DNA from: Natronomonas sp.
GTDB lineage: Archaea > Halobacteriota > Halobacteria > Halobacteriales > Haloarculaceae
Assembly: GCA_007135435.1 (NCBI GenBank)
Contig: SLIW01000367.1
Coordinates: 1 to 7,548 of the forward strand
DNA length: 7,548 nucleotides
Reading direction: 5' to 3'
Shown: one piece after another, positions 1-5,618 of the stretch
Layout: the number at the start of each line of letters is the position of its first letter
How positions within the stretch are numbered: the stretch's first letter is position 1
Notes under the pieces: generated by a model
What the model saw: the letters and a program-made list of their open reading frames with translations, nothing else
What the model was told of the DNA's origin: nothing
Database searches by the model: none
Position numbers and translations under genes: made by a program

Positions 1-256
1 ACTGGAATCCCATCCCCGGCGTGTATGGGGATACCTCTGTGTCGTACCCATCTTCTCGGGCTAATTCGACATCGCGGTATTTCCTGGTCGCTGCCCTAAC
101 GGTATTGAGTTCGTGAGCGAGGTCGTCGCTCCGCGCACTTGCGGCTCCGACAGGGCCAGTGAGAAGGGCTGTACCGGCCAGCCCGAATCCGACCGACTTC
201 AATAGCGGGCGTCTCCCGACGGCGAGACTCTCGTCTACCGACGCTTTGTGAGTCAT
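1..256 (-). CDS. Tat-exported protein of unknown function (N-terminal 85 residues; truncated by window edge)
   Basis: The frame opens at the ATG at 256 and stays open to the left edge, so only the first 85 residues are visible. The N-terminus is a twin-arginine signal: GRRPLLK with arginines at residues 15-16, then a weakly hydrophobic glycine/alanine/leucine stretch (about 21-37) ending in GAASA, a plausible signal-peptidase site near residue 41. The mature part begins with charged helix-like sequence and continues to KYRDVELAREDGY and PGMGF. I recall similar Y-x-D...DGY...PGMG patterns in haloarchaeal hypothetical proteins but cannot name a family. The start is well fixed: an in-frame TAG lies 11 codons upstream with no ATG or GTG between. 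The protein should be exported folded by the Tat system, two of whose TatA subunits are encoded later in the window. Its function is not recognised. Confidence 0.75.
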   Translation of the reverse strand, partial: MTHKASVDESLAVGRRPLLKSVGFGLAGTALLTGPVGAASARSDDLAHELNTVRAATRKYRDVELAREDGYDTEVSPYTPGMGFQ

Positions 257-748
257 TGAAACTCGAGGTCCTGAATGTCTCGTGAGGAGCTAACGCTTCC
301 CATAATGACATTCAATTCCAGCATGTATCAGTCGTATTCGGCAACACAAACGATGATGGATACACGGTCTGTATCGCCCAAGCAAATTCAGACAGCCCGT
401 TGTAACCGATATGCGGCGCTTTAACGCTCATAAGGCCAAAATACGTGAAACCGTCGTTATCGCACTCGTTTCGTAGGGAGATCCTCGATGGAATCGAGCG
501 GTGAGGATAGCGAGACGCCCCCTTTCCTCGCTTCTCGGAGCACACTTCAGAAGCGACCATCTCCGTGGACGCACGCTCCCCACCTATCGCAGTGTCCACG
601 GCCATGGGAGCCACGAACAGATCCAGCGGTCTCCGACGAGAATCCAGACTAATTCCGCAACCCGGTTACGGGGTACACGGCCCCACCGTTATCACCACCG
701 GACAACGCCCGGAATACCTATCACGACGACTCGCGAACCCGAGAGAGG
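257..748. other. Intergenic region, no supported gene
   Basis: These 492 bases lie between divergent genes, the minus-strand Tat-signal gene and the plus-strand HalX gene. The part at about 290-480 is clearly more AT-rich than the rest of the window, as expected for a control region or imported DNA. Short frames exist on both strands (for example 312-614 minus), but their composition is not haloarchaeal: few acidic residues, and many Ser, Arg and Cys. I see no tRNA, convincing hairpin or tandem repeat. It probably carries the promoters of both flanking genes. Confidence 0.5.
711..722 (+). promoter_or_regulatory. Possible TATA-type promoter of the HalX gene
   Basis: The sequence GGAATACCTATC is an AT-rich island in GC-rich DNA, centred about 32 bases before the ATG at 749. 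That spacing would give a leaderless or very short-leader transcript, the common haloarchaeal arrangement. GAGAGAGG touches the ATG and is too close to act as a Shine-Dalgarno site. The assignment rests only on position and composition. Confidence 0.35.
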
Positions 749-1618
749 ATGGCGGGGACTGCAGATCGACCGACGGTGCTCGTGGTGGAGGACGAGGAGT
801 CGCTGATCGAGCTGTACCTCCGGTGGCTCGACGACGACTACGAGGTCCTGACGGCCGAGGGGGGTGCGGAGGCGCTGCGCGTGGTCGACGGGGCCGGAGG
901 CGACGTCGACGTCGTGCTCCTCGACCGGCTGATGCCGGGGATGAGCGGCGACGAGGTGCTCCCCGAGCTCCGCGACCGGGTCGACGACTGCAAGGTGGCG
1001 ATGGTGACGGCGGTCGAGCCGGACTTCGACGTGCTGACGATGGGTTTCGACGACTACCTCATGAAGCCGATCGACCGCGACGAGCTGCTACGGACGATCG
1101 ACCGGCTCCTCTCGCGATCGGCGTTCGCCGAGCTCGAACAGGAGCTGTACGCCCTGGTCTCCAAGCAGGCGGCGGTCCGCTCGGCGAAGCCCGACGAGGA
1201 GCTCCGCGAGCACGGGGAGTTCCTCGAGCTGGAGTCGCGCATCGCGGACCTCCGGGCGGAGCTCGACGCCGCCCTCCCTGACATGGAGAGCGACGAGTTC
1301 GTCGCGATGGTCCGCGACATCGAGGGCGACGGATCGGTCGATCGGAGCGCTTCCCCTCGTGAAGACCCGTCCAGGGACACCGATGAGAGCACGTCGAGGG
1401 ACTCCGAGGAGGGCACGTCGAACGGTGCCGCCTCCGGGACCGACCGCACTGGGGACGATGCCGGTCCCGGGACCGGACCTGACGGTGATGGACCTGACGG
1501 TGATGTACCCGACGGGGCTGGACCTGACGATGACGAACCCGACGGGGCTGGACCTGACGGCGATGGATCCGCCGATGATGGACACGCTGGCGATGGACGT
1601 GACGGAGGTGCAGGGTGA
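749..1618 (+). CDS. HalX-type response regulator with long low-complexity acidic tail
   Basis: The first ~115 residues form a CheY-like receiver. The acidic pocket is at E14-D15, the phospho-acceptor is D59 in LLDRLMPGMSG, the conserved Thr is T87 and the conserved Lys is K106 in MKPID. Residues ~115-185 form a helical charged segment that fits the HalX domain (ELEQELYALVSKQAAV then a coiled-coil-like ELESRIADLRAEL), which haloarchaea pair with receivers. Residues ~190-289 are a Ser/Asp/Gly/Pro tail whose last 47 residues are encoded by a 15-bp tandem repeat; most HalX regulators I know of end near 190-200 residues. The protein should take phosphate from a sensor histidine kinase not present here. 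There is no recognisable DNA-binding domain other than HalX, whose role is unclear. The next gene overlaps the stop codon, so the two are co-transcribed. Confidence 0.9.
   Translation: MAGTADRPTVLVVEDEESLIELYLRWLDDDYEVLTAEGGAEALRVVDGAGGDVDVVLLDRLMPGMSGDEVLPELRDRVDDCKVAMVTAVEPDFDVLTMGFDDYLMKPIDRDELLRTIDRLLSRSAFAELEQELYALVSKQAAVRSAKPDEELREHGEFLELESRIADLRAELDAALPDMESDEFVAMVRDIEGDGSVDRSASPREDPSRDTDESTSRDSEEGTSNGAASGTDRTGDDAGPGTGPDGDGPDGDVPDGAGPDDDEPDGAGPDGDGSADDGHAGDGRDGGAG
1475..1615 (+). repeat. 15-bp in-frame minisatellite (about 9 copies)
   Basis: Nine consecutive 15-base units begin at 1475. The first two are identical (GGACCTGACGGTGAT), and later units drift towards the 3' end of the gene. 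The period is five codons and the array is in frame, encoding GPDGD and GPDDD/VPDGA-type pentapeptides at residues 243-289 of the HalX protein. Copy number can change without a frameshift. Confidence 0.9.
1604..1610 (+). promoter_or_regulatory. Shine-Dalgarno site of the second operon gene
   Basis: GGAGGTG is a full match to the anti-Shine-Dalgarno end of haloarchaeal 16S rRNA. It lies 7 bases before the ATG at 1618, against only 4 before the GTG at 1615, and so favours 1618 as the start. It is embedded in the last unit of the 15-bp repeat of the upstream gene. Confidence 0.7.
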
Positions 1619-2205
1619 TGGAGTACCACGTGGACGGGTTCGACGAGCCGACGGCCTTCCGCGCCGGGACGAGCCTGCTCGTGACGGGTCCGTCTGGCCA
1701 GCTCGACGGGCAGATCCTCGACGTGGTGACGCCCCGGGAGGGCGAACGGGCGGTGGCGATCACGACGAACCGGGACGCGTCGACCGTGCTCGAGGAGCTC
1801 CGGGCCAGGGGCGCCGCGGCCGACCAGGTGGGGGTCATCGACTGCACCGGTGCCGATGGGGGTTCCCTGGACTGTCCTGTCGGTCGGGTGCACTCGCCGG
1901 GTGACCTGACGGGGATCAGCCTCGAGTTCGCCAAGCAGCTCGACGACGTCGACGAGTCGGTACCGGTCCGGGTGGGCCTCGCCTCCGTGTCGACGGTCCT
2001 CATGTACGCCGAGCTGCGGACCGTCTTCCGGTTCCTCCACGTGTTCACCGCCCGGATCCGCTCGGGGGAGATGTTCGGTGCCTTCGCGATGGACCCGTCG
2101 ATGCACGACGACAAGGCGAACAACACGCTCCGCGCCGTCTTCGACTGCCAGGCGGAGGTCGCCGGCCCCGAGGTGGCACTCACGGGGTCCGGATTCGAAC
2201 GGTGA
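1618..2205 (+). CDS. DUF7504-like RecA/KaiC-related protein, HalX operon partner
   Basis: This 195-residue protein resembles the haloarchaeal DUF7504 group of RecA/KaiC-like proteins often found beside signalling genes; the assignment is by recall. Residues ~17-32 (GTSLLVTGPSGQLDGQ) occupy the Walker A position but lack the GKT/GKS lysine. An alternating strand/helix fold follows, with AVAITTNRDASTVLEEL, VGVIDCTGADG, and SVSTVLMYAELRTVFRFLHVFTARI with a Walker B-like position, ending at a beta-rich C-terminus. ATP hydrolysis is therefore doubtful; a regulatory or scaffold role with the response regulator is an inference. I chose the ATG at 1618, which shares the A of the upstream TGA and has an ideal ribosome-binding site; the GTG at 1615 would add one residue. 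Confidence 0.75.
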   Translation: MEYHVDGFDEPTAFRAGTSLLVTGPSGQLDGQILDVVTPREGERAVAITTNRDASTVLEELRARGAAADQVGVIDCTGADGGSLDCPVGRVHSPGDLTGISLEFAKQLDDVDESVPVRVGLASVSTVLMYAELRTVFRFLHVFTARIRSGEMFGAFAMDPSMHDDKANNTLRAVFDCQAEVAGPEVALTGSGFER

Positions 2206-2240
2206 GGACACGGCGGCAATCTGGAATCGTCCGGCGATGG

Positions 2241-2280
2241 CTCGGTGACTCGGTGACTCGGTGACTCGGTGACTTGGTGA
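2241..2280. repeat. 8-bp tandem repeat between convergent genes
   Basis: Four exact copies of CTCGGTGA and a fifth with one change (CTTGGTGA) lie head to tail, followed by degenerate CTCGATACTCG sequence. The array sits in the 178-base gap between two converging genes. The unit is not a multiple of three and no coding role is likely. Copy number is expected to vary by slippage. Confidence 0.9.
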
Positions 2281-2383
2281 CTCGATACTCGACGACGCGA
2301 TGACGTGATGACCGCGACCAGGTCCTGCCTCGCCCACCCCTCCCCGTTCGGACGTGAGTCATGGGAGCGCCGGGGACAGTGTC

Positions 2384-3211
2384 CTACAGTTCGATGCGCT
2401 CGACGAGGTCGCCGTCGTCGGTGTGGGTGTTGATCGCGACGATGCGGACGTGCTCCTCGATGCGGGAGTCGCGGAGCTTCGCCTTCAGGAGCTCGTCGAC
2501 CTGGTAGACGCCGGCGGCGTCGACCATCTCGATCTCGACCATCACCGGCGTCCCGTCGCCGGGTCGGAGCGTCACGTTCCGGATCGCGCGACTGGAGATC
2601 GTGTTGATGCCGCGGCCGCCCTTCTCGTAGGGGATCCGGGAGCGGCCGCGCTCCATGTCGAGGGCGTCGGCGACGCGGAGGACCCCCGCCTCGTTGGTCA
2701 ACGGGGTCTCCTCGGTGTGGTGACAGAGGATGGCGTGGAGCACCTCCCCCTTCATCCGGACGACGTCCTCCACGTCGTAGAAGTCGAACTCGGGGAGGAT
2801 CCGGTCGAGGACGTCCGCGGCCAGGGGGATCGAGTAGTAGGCGTGGCCGTCGCGGTGGACGACGTGACCGATGTCGTGGAGCGTCGCCGCGAGGGCGACG
2901 ATGACGCCCTCGTCCGCCTCCGCGAGTCCCTGATCCGAGGCGCCGTTGAACGCGACGCCGCCGGCCTTCAGGAGGTCGTAGAGGCACAGCGCCCGGTTGC
3001 GGACGATCTCGATGTGCTTCGTGCCGTGATCGTTGTACCCCTTGCGCTTGACCGGGTTGACGTTCTGTGCCTCCAGGTACGTCGTGATCTCCGTATCGTC
3101 CTGGATCACCTCGAGGACCGCGTTGAGCCGCCCGTCCGGGAATGCGTGGTCCGCACCGGGATCGTAGACCCGGCCGGGCCCCTCGTAGTCGCTCTCGTCG
3201 ACGTCGCTCAT
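2384..3211 (-). CDS. HD-domain metal-dependent phosphohydrolase
   Basis: This 275-residue protein carries the HD-superfamily ligand pattern in order: H66 (GTKHIEIV), H112-D113 (ATLHDIGH), H123, H159 with H164-H165 (HAILCHH), and D182 (VADALDM). The H...HD...H...D set predicts a metal-dependent phosphohydrolase acting on a nucleotide or phosphoester; the substrate cannot be read from sequence. The C-terminal ~80 residues form a separate alpha/beta part (NVTLRPGDGTPVMVEIEMVDAAGVYQVDELL) that may bind ligand or form oligomers. The start at 3211 matches a TATA-like box about 30 bases upstream. A longer frame to 3295 would add 28 Pro/Gly-rich residues encoded by the repeat region and is rejected. 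The gene has its own promoter and is not obviously co-transcribed with the peroxiredoxin upstream. Confidence 0.88.
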   Translation of the reverse strand: MSDVDESDYEGPGRVYDPGADHAFPDGRLNAVLEVIQDDTEITTYLEAQNVNPVKRKGYNDHGTKHIEIVRNRALCLYDLLKAGGVAFNGASDQGLAEADEGVIVALAATLHDIGHVVHRDGHAYYSIPLAADVLDRILPEFDFYDVEDVVRMKGEVLHAILCHHTEETPLTNEAGVLRVADALDMERGRSRIPYEKGGRGINTISSRAIRNVTLRPGDGTPVMVEIEMVDAAGVYQVDELLKAKLRDSRIEEHVRIVAINTHTDDGDLVERIEL

Positions 3212-3233
3212 ACCACCACGAGGGAGGGGGACC

Positions 3234-3247
3234 GGGAAAAGTAACCC
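3234..3247 (-). promoter_or_regulatory. TATA-type promoter of the HD gene
   Basis: On the minus strand this reads GGGTTACTTTTCCC, an AT-rich core (TTACTTTT, 3237-3244) inside very GC-rich DNA. It is centred about 30 bases before the ATG at 3211, the spacing of a leaderless haloarchaeal transcript. Its upstream edge abuts the first hairpin unit of the 27-bp array. Confidence 0.55.
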
Positions 3248-3353
3248 GGCCGGACAGGCCGGGCGAACTCCTCCGACCGGGACGGTCGGGAGCACTCATC
3301 CGGCCGCGGGAGCCGGGCGAACTCCACCGGCCACGGGAGCTGGAACGACGACC
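3246..3353. repeat. 27-bp degenerate tandem repeat, each unit a hairpin (4 copies)
   Basis: The units are 3246-3272, 3273-3299, 3300-3326 and 3327-3353. Each starts with CCGRCC and contains an inverted repeat. Unit 1 pairs CCGGCC with GGCCGG around GGACA. Unit 2 pairs CCGACC with GGTCGG around GGGAC. Unit 3 keeps 5 pairs (CCGGC/GCCGG). Unit 4 keeps five with one G-T wobble. Units 1 and 3 also share the 14-mer GCCGGGCGAACTCC. The array fills most of the gap between the peroxiredoxin and HD genes, directly upstream of the HD promoter. Confidence 0.8.
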
Positions 3354-3432
3354 CTGTCGTTGGGCTCGTGTATTGACCCCCGGTGTCGATCGATATCGCT
3401 CTCGCAGATCGCTGGATCCCGACCGGTGCCGT

Positions 3433-3915
3433 CTACGCGACGGCGGCCGCCGCGTCCTCGACCTCGTCGTAGTCGGGCTCCCGGTTGGGGTCGTCGGCGA
3501 CCCACGCGTAGGTGATGGTCCCGTCCTCGTCGACGACGTAGACCGCGCGCTTGGCGACGTCGGTGATCCCCAGCGAGTCGAAGTCCATCGAGACGCCGAA
3601 TGCGTCGACGACCTCCCGCTCCGTGTCGCCGACGAGCGGGAAGGGCAGGTCGTTCTGCTCGCCGAACTCGCCGAGGGCGAACGGCGTGTCGATGCTGACG
3701 CCGTAGAGGCTGGCGCCCGACTCGGTGAGGCCGTCGAGTCTGTCCCGGAAGGTCCGCATCTCGCCGGTGCACACCCGCGTGAAGGCGCCCGGGAAGAACG
3801 CCAGCACCACGGGGCCGTCCTCGATCGCGTCCGAGAGGGTGAACTCGGTGATGTTCCCGTCCGGTTCGTGCATCGGTGCCGTGACGTCGGGGGCGTCGTC
3901 GCCCACTGACAGCAT
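3433..3915 (-). CDS. One-Cys peroxiredoxin (AhpC/TSA family)
   Basis: This cytoplasmic thiol peroxidase of 160 residues has a complete thioredoxin-like peroxiredoxin core. The active-site signature is P42-x3-T46-x2-C49 (FFPGAFTRVCTGEM), and the conserved arginine is R123 (DVAKRAVYVVD). C49 is the only cysteine in the protein, so there is no resolving cysteine; the sulfenic acid formed on reducing hydrogen peroxide or organic peroxides must be recycled by an external thiol donor. The length is normal for the AhpE/BCP-like branch. There is no signal peptide, so it is cytoplasmic. The ATG at 3915 puts GDDAPDVTAP at the N-terminus, as is typical of the family. I see no ribosome-binding site and no clear TATA box. 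The downstream HD gene lies 221 bases away behind the hairpin array. Confidence 0.93.
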   Translation of the reverse strand: MLSVGDDAPDVTAPMHEPDGNITEFTLSDAIEDGPVVLAFFPGAFTRVCTGEMRTFRDRLDGLTESGASLYGVSIDTPFALGEFGEQNDLPFPLVGDTEREVVDAFGVSMDFDSLGITDVAKRAVYVVDEDGTITYAWVADDPNREPDYDEVEDAAAAVA

Positions 3916-4126
3916 AAGGTACTTCGAAAGAGGGATGGCTGCAAGGAGTGTCTTTCGGCACCGGAACCCGCCGAGGAGACCCCCGGGAACGGGTGGGTCA
4001 CCATCGGTGCCTGTCCGCAGTTCGGCCCACGACTGCAGACCAGCGGTCGTCCGTCGGAGCGGCCGTGGCCGGCCCAGACGGTGTTCGACGGCGGCGAATT
4101 CGTGTCGGGCGGCGGGAGGCGCCCGG

Positions 4127-4146
4127 CGAAAGGCCTACAAGTAGGC
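4127..4146 (+). promoter_or_regulatory. Promoter of the first tatA, overlapped by a perfect dyad
   Basis: CGAAAG (a purine-rich BRE-like element) is followed by CCTACAAG, a TATA-like box centred about 24 bases before the ATG at 4163. The box lies inside a perfect inverted repeat, GCCTAC-AA-GTAGGC, at 4133-4146. A protein binding this dyad would block the promoter, so it is a candidate operator. The second tatA promoter has a related core (GAAAAAGCCTATAA) but no dyad. Confidence 0.5.
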
Positions 4147-4162
4147 ACGCGAGAGGTGGGAC

Positions 4163-4459
4163 ATGGGCATGACGACGATCCTGTTCGTCGGTGGGCTCGG
4201 CCCGCCGGAGCTGGCGATAATCGCGCTCGTGTTGATCCTCCTGTTCGGGGCGAGCAAGCTACCGAAGCTCGCGCGCTCGATGGGCAGCGCCACGGGCGAG
4301 TTCAAGAAGGGGCGGCAAGAGGTCGAAGAGGAACTCAAGGAGATCAAGGATGGTTCCGACCCCGGGGACGAGCCGGTCGCCGAGACGGAGCCGGAGCCAG
4401 AACCAGAGCCGGAACCCGAGCCGGAGCCCGAACCGGACGCCGATCGAAGCAACGCCTGA
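4163..4459 (+). CDS. tatA: Sec-independent protein translocase subunit TatA (first copy)
   Basis: This 98-residue pore-forming subunit of the twin-arginine translocase exports folded proteins across the cytoplasmic membrane. It has the standard order: a short N-terminus, one transmembrane helix (about 13-29, PPELAIIALVLILLFGA), the FG hinge with KLPKLARSMG, an amphipathic helix (GSATGEFKKGRQEVEEELKEIK), and a cytoplasmic acidic tail. The tail contains eight consecutive Glu-Pro pairs encoded by a 6-bp repeat. The start may be the ATG at 4163 or the one at 4169; GAGGTG at 4153-4158 is 4 or 10 bases away, and the predicted transcript start falls almost on the codon. No tatC or tatB-like gene is adjacent, but a second tatA follows 443 bases downstream. 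Confidence 0.93.
   Translation: MGMTTILFVGGLGPPELAIIALVLILLFGASKLPKLARSMGSATGEFKKGRQEVEEELKEIKDGSDPGDEPVAETEPEPEPEPEPEPEPEPDADRSNA
4388..4435 (+). repeat. 6-bp Glu-Pro codon repeat in tatA tail
   Basis: Eight consecutive GARCCN units (GAGCCG, GAGCCA, GAACCA and similar) encode eight Glu-Pro pairs. The synonymous drift shows the array is not freshly expanded. Glu-Pro runs form stiff extended rods, so it may act as a spacer on the cytoplasmic face. Confidence 0.85.
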
Positions 4460-4530
4460 GCGGCGGGCGACCCGGTGCGTTCTCGTTCGAACGATCGACG
4501 GAGAGGAAACACCGATACCACATTCTGTCG

Positions 4531-4563
4531 GGCCAGCTGGCACGCGGACGGTGTCCGCTGGCC
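4531..4563 (+). other. Compound stem-loop downstream of first tatA
   Basis: Outer arms GGCCAG (4531-4536) and CTGGCC (4558-4563) enclose an inner hairpin CGGAC-GGT-GTCCG (4545-4557), with an unpaired stretch on the left side. It lies about 70 bases after the first tatA stop. No T-tract follows, so it is not a typical archaeal terminator. It could stabilise or end the tatA mRNA. Confidence 0.4.
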
Positions 4564-4598
4564 GCCCCTGCGCCGACGACATTCTCGAATCGACGTCA

Positions 4599-4654
4599 TC
4601 GGTACCGAGTCAGCGATATCGAGTTTGAGATATCGAGTTTGCGATATCGAGTGA
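4599..4654. repeat. 14-bp tandem repeat with palindromic cores (4 copies)
   Basis: The units are 4599-4612, 4613-4626, 4627-4640 and 4641-4654, with consensus GCGATATCGAGTTT. The cores are CGGTACCG, CGATATCG, AGATATCG and CGATATCG. The first, second and fourth are perfect 8-bp palindromes, and the first differs from the others at two symmetric positions, so its symmetry is retained. Confidence 0.8.
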
Positions 4655-4863
4655 GCGACGCCGCGTTCGAGTTCGCCGTGTCTATCTCGAGTTCGATAGA
4701 TCGATAGCACGAGTCTCTGCAACCGTTACCAGCACGGGTGCGATCGTCGCTACAGGCTTGCGATCGACGTCGTCGTTCCGACGGGATGAAATTCCGCGCT
4801 CGCAACCGTTCGTCGACGGGGCTGACGGCGTGTGGCGGTCGCGTCCGGGCCTCGCACCGAGGA

Positions 4864-4877
4864 AAAAGCCTATAATC
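4864..4877 (+). promoter_or_regulatory. Promoter of the second tatA
   Basis: AAAAGCCTATAATC is a strong AT-rich TATA-like box (TATAAT) preceded by a purine-rich BRE-like stretch (GAGGAAAAA). It is centred about 32 bases before the ATG at 4903, giving a leader of about 5 bases or none. Its AAGCCTAtAA core resembles that of the first tatA promoter. Confidence 0.65.
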
Positions 4878-4902
4878 GCCACTCGGCAAGCCACAGGTAA
4901 CG

Positions 4903-5397
4903 ATGTTCCAACCAGTTCCACTGCAGTTCGGGATCCCCGGCGGCCCGGAGATCCTCATCATCCTGCTGATCGCCGTGTTGCTGTTCGGCGCGAACAAGAT
5001 CCCGAAGCTCGCCCGCTCGACCGGCGAGGCCATGGGTGAGTTCCAGAAGGGCCGAGAGCAGGTCGAGCAGGAGCTCCAGGACATGCGGGAGGGCGTCACT
5101 GGCGAGGGTGACGACACCGACGCGGAGCCCGACGTCGAGTCCGAGCCCACGACCGCCACCTCGACGGACGCCGAGGTCGAGGACACGGACGTCGACGCCG
5201 TCGAGGCGGATTCGGACGCGGAGGACGACGCCGACGCCGAAGCCGAACTCGTCACCGATGCCGAATCCGACGCCGATGACGGAGCCGAGACCGAGGACGA
5301 CGAGTTCGAGATCGCCGATGCGGAGTCGGACGATGCGGCCGGGGCCGACGCGGAGTCGGAGCTGGAGACGGACGCGGAAGTCGAAGAGACCAACTGA
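4903..5397 (+). CDS. tatA: Sec-independent protein translocase subunit TatA (second copy, long acidic tail)
   Basis: This second TatA paralogue has 164 residues. It has a short N-terminus (MFQPVPLQFGIPG), a transmembrane helix at about 14-30 (GPEILIILLIAVLLFGA), the hinge NKIPKLARSTG, and an amphipathic helix EAMGEFQKGREQVEQELQDM closely matching the first copy. From about residue 68 onward the ~95-residue cytoplasmic tail is almost wholly Asp, Glu, Ala, Ser and Thr, much longer than in most TatA proteins and without Glu-Pro pairs. Haloarchaea can carry more than one TatA, paired with TatC-type proteins encoded elsewhere; neither partner is visible here. The gene has its own TATA box and no ribosome-binding site, so leaderless translation is likely. 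It is followed after 51 bases by tRNA-Arg. Confidence 0.93.
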   Translation: MFQPVPLQFGIPGGPEILIILLIAVLLFGANKIPKLARSTGEAMGEFQKGREQVEQELQDMREGVTGEGDDTDAEPDVESEPTTATSTDAEVEDTDVDAVEADSDAEDDADAEAELVTDAESDADDGAETEDDEFEIADAESDDAAGADAESELETDAEVEETN

Positions 5398-5448
5398 CAG
5401 CCCGGCCTGCGTACGGCCGTCGATAGGTCATCGGACGGATCCTCGCAG

Positions 5449-5522
5449 GGGCGCGTGGCCTAGCGGACGAAGGCGAGAGGTTCCTAACCTCTCGAGCGCG
5501 GGTTCGAATCCCGCCGCGCCCG
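5449..5522 (+). tRNA. tRNA-Arg (anticodon CCT)
   Basis: All arms can be drawn: acceptor GGGCGCG/CGCGCCC (5449-5455 and 5515-5521), D-stem GCCT/AGGC, anticodon stem AGAGG/CCTCT around TTCCTAA with anticodon CCT at 5483-5485, a 5-base variable loop, and T-stem GCGGG/CCCGC around TTCGAAT. G5522 is the discriminator base. CCA is not encoded and there is no intron. It reads AGG arginine codons. TTTT follows immediately. The last 22 bases recur at 5619-5640. Confidence 0.96.
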
Positions 5523-5526
5523 TTTT
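5523..5526 (+). terminator. Short T-tract terminator of tRNA-Arg
   Basis: TTTT follows directly after the discriminator base, as expected for intrinsic T-tract termination by archaeal RNA polymerase. The tract is short. Confidence 0.45.
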
Positions 5527-5618
5527 CCGGCGAACGTCAGTGAGCCGTGAAAACGGCACAGGGATTCGTATCCTGCCAGACGCGCGTAGCGAACGTGTGA
5601 GCGAGCACGTCTGGCTCC

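Larger units (their letters stand above)
4460..4902. other. 443-base intergenic region between the two tatA genes
   Basis: I see no supported gene here. The region holds a compound hairpin (4531-4563), a palindromic 14-bp repeat (4599-4654), an inverted repeat TCTATC/GATAGA (4681-4686 and 4695-4700) and, at its right end, the promoter of the second tatA. The length and structure suggest the two tatA genes are transcribed separately. Confidence 0.6.

Noticed and set aside
312..614. Minus-strand 100-codon frame in the left gap
   Set aside because: Composition is not haloarchaeal (few acidic residues), there is no motif, and it spans the AT-rich likely promoter region.
3212..3295. Longer N-terminus of the HD protein
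   Set aside because: It would add a Pro/Gly-rich segment encoded by the repeat array and would span the TATA-like box.
2241..3353. CRISPR array
   Set aside because: The repeats are contiguous tandem units with no unique spacers, and no cas genes are present.
3142..3909. Plus-strand frame encoding 9-residue repeats over the 27-bp array
   Set aside because: Most of it is antisense to the peroxiredoxin gene. The 9-residue periodicity simply follows the 27-bp DNA repeat.
1059..4148. Very long minus-strand open frame (1029 codons)
   Set aside because: It runs antisense to the HalX operon and out of frame with the HD and peroxiredoxin genes on the same strand. It is rich in Arg, Ser and Pro, as expected of a shadow frame in GC-rich DNA.
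4596..5393. Minus-strand Ser/Ala-rich frame of 265 codons
   Set aside because: The serine runs are the complement of the acidic codons in the tail of the second tatA.
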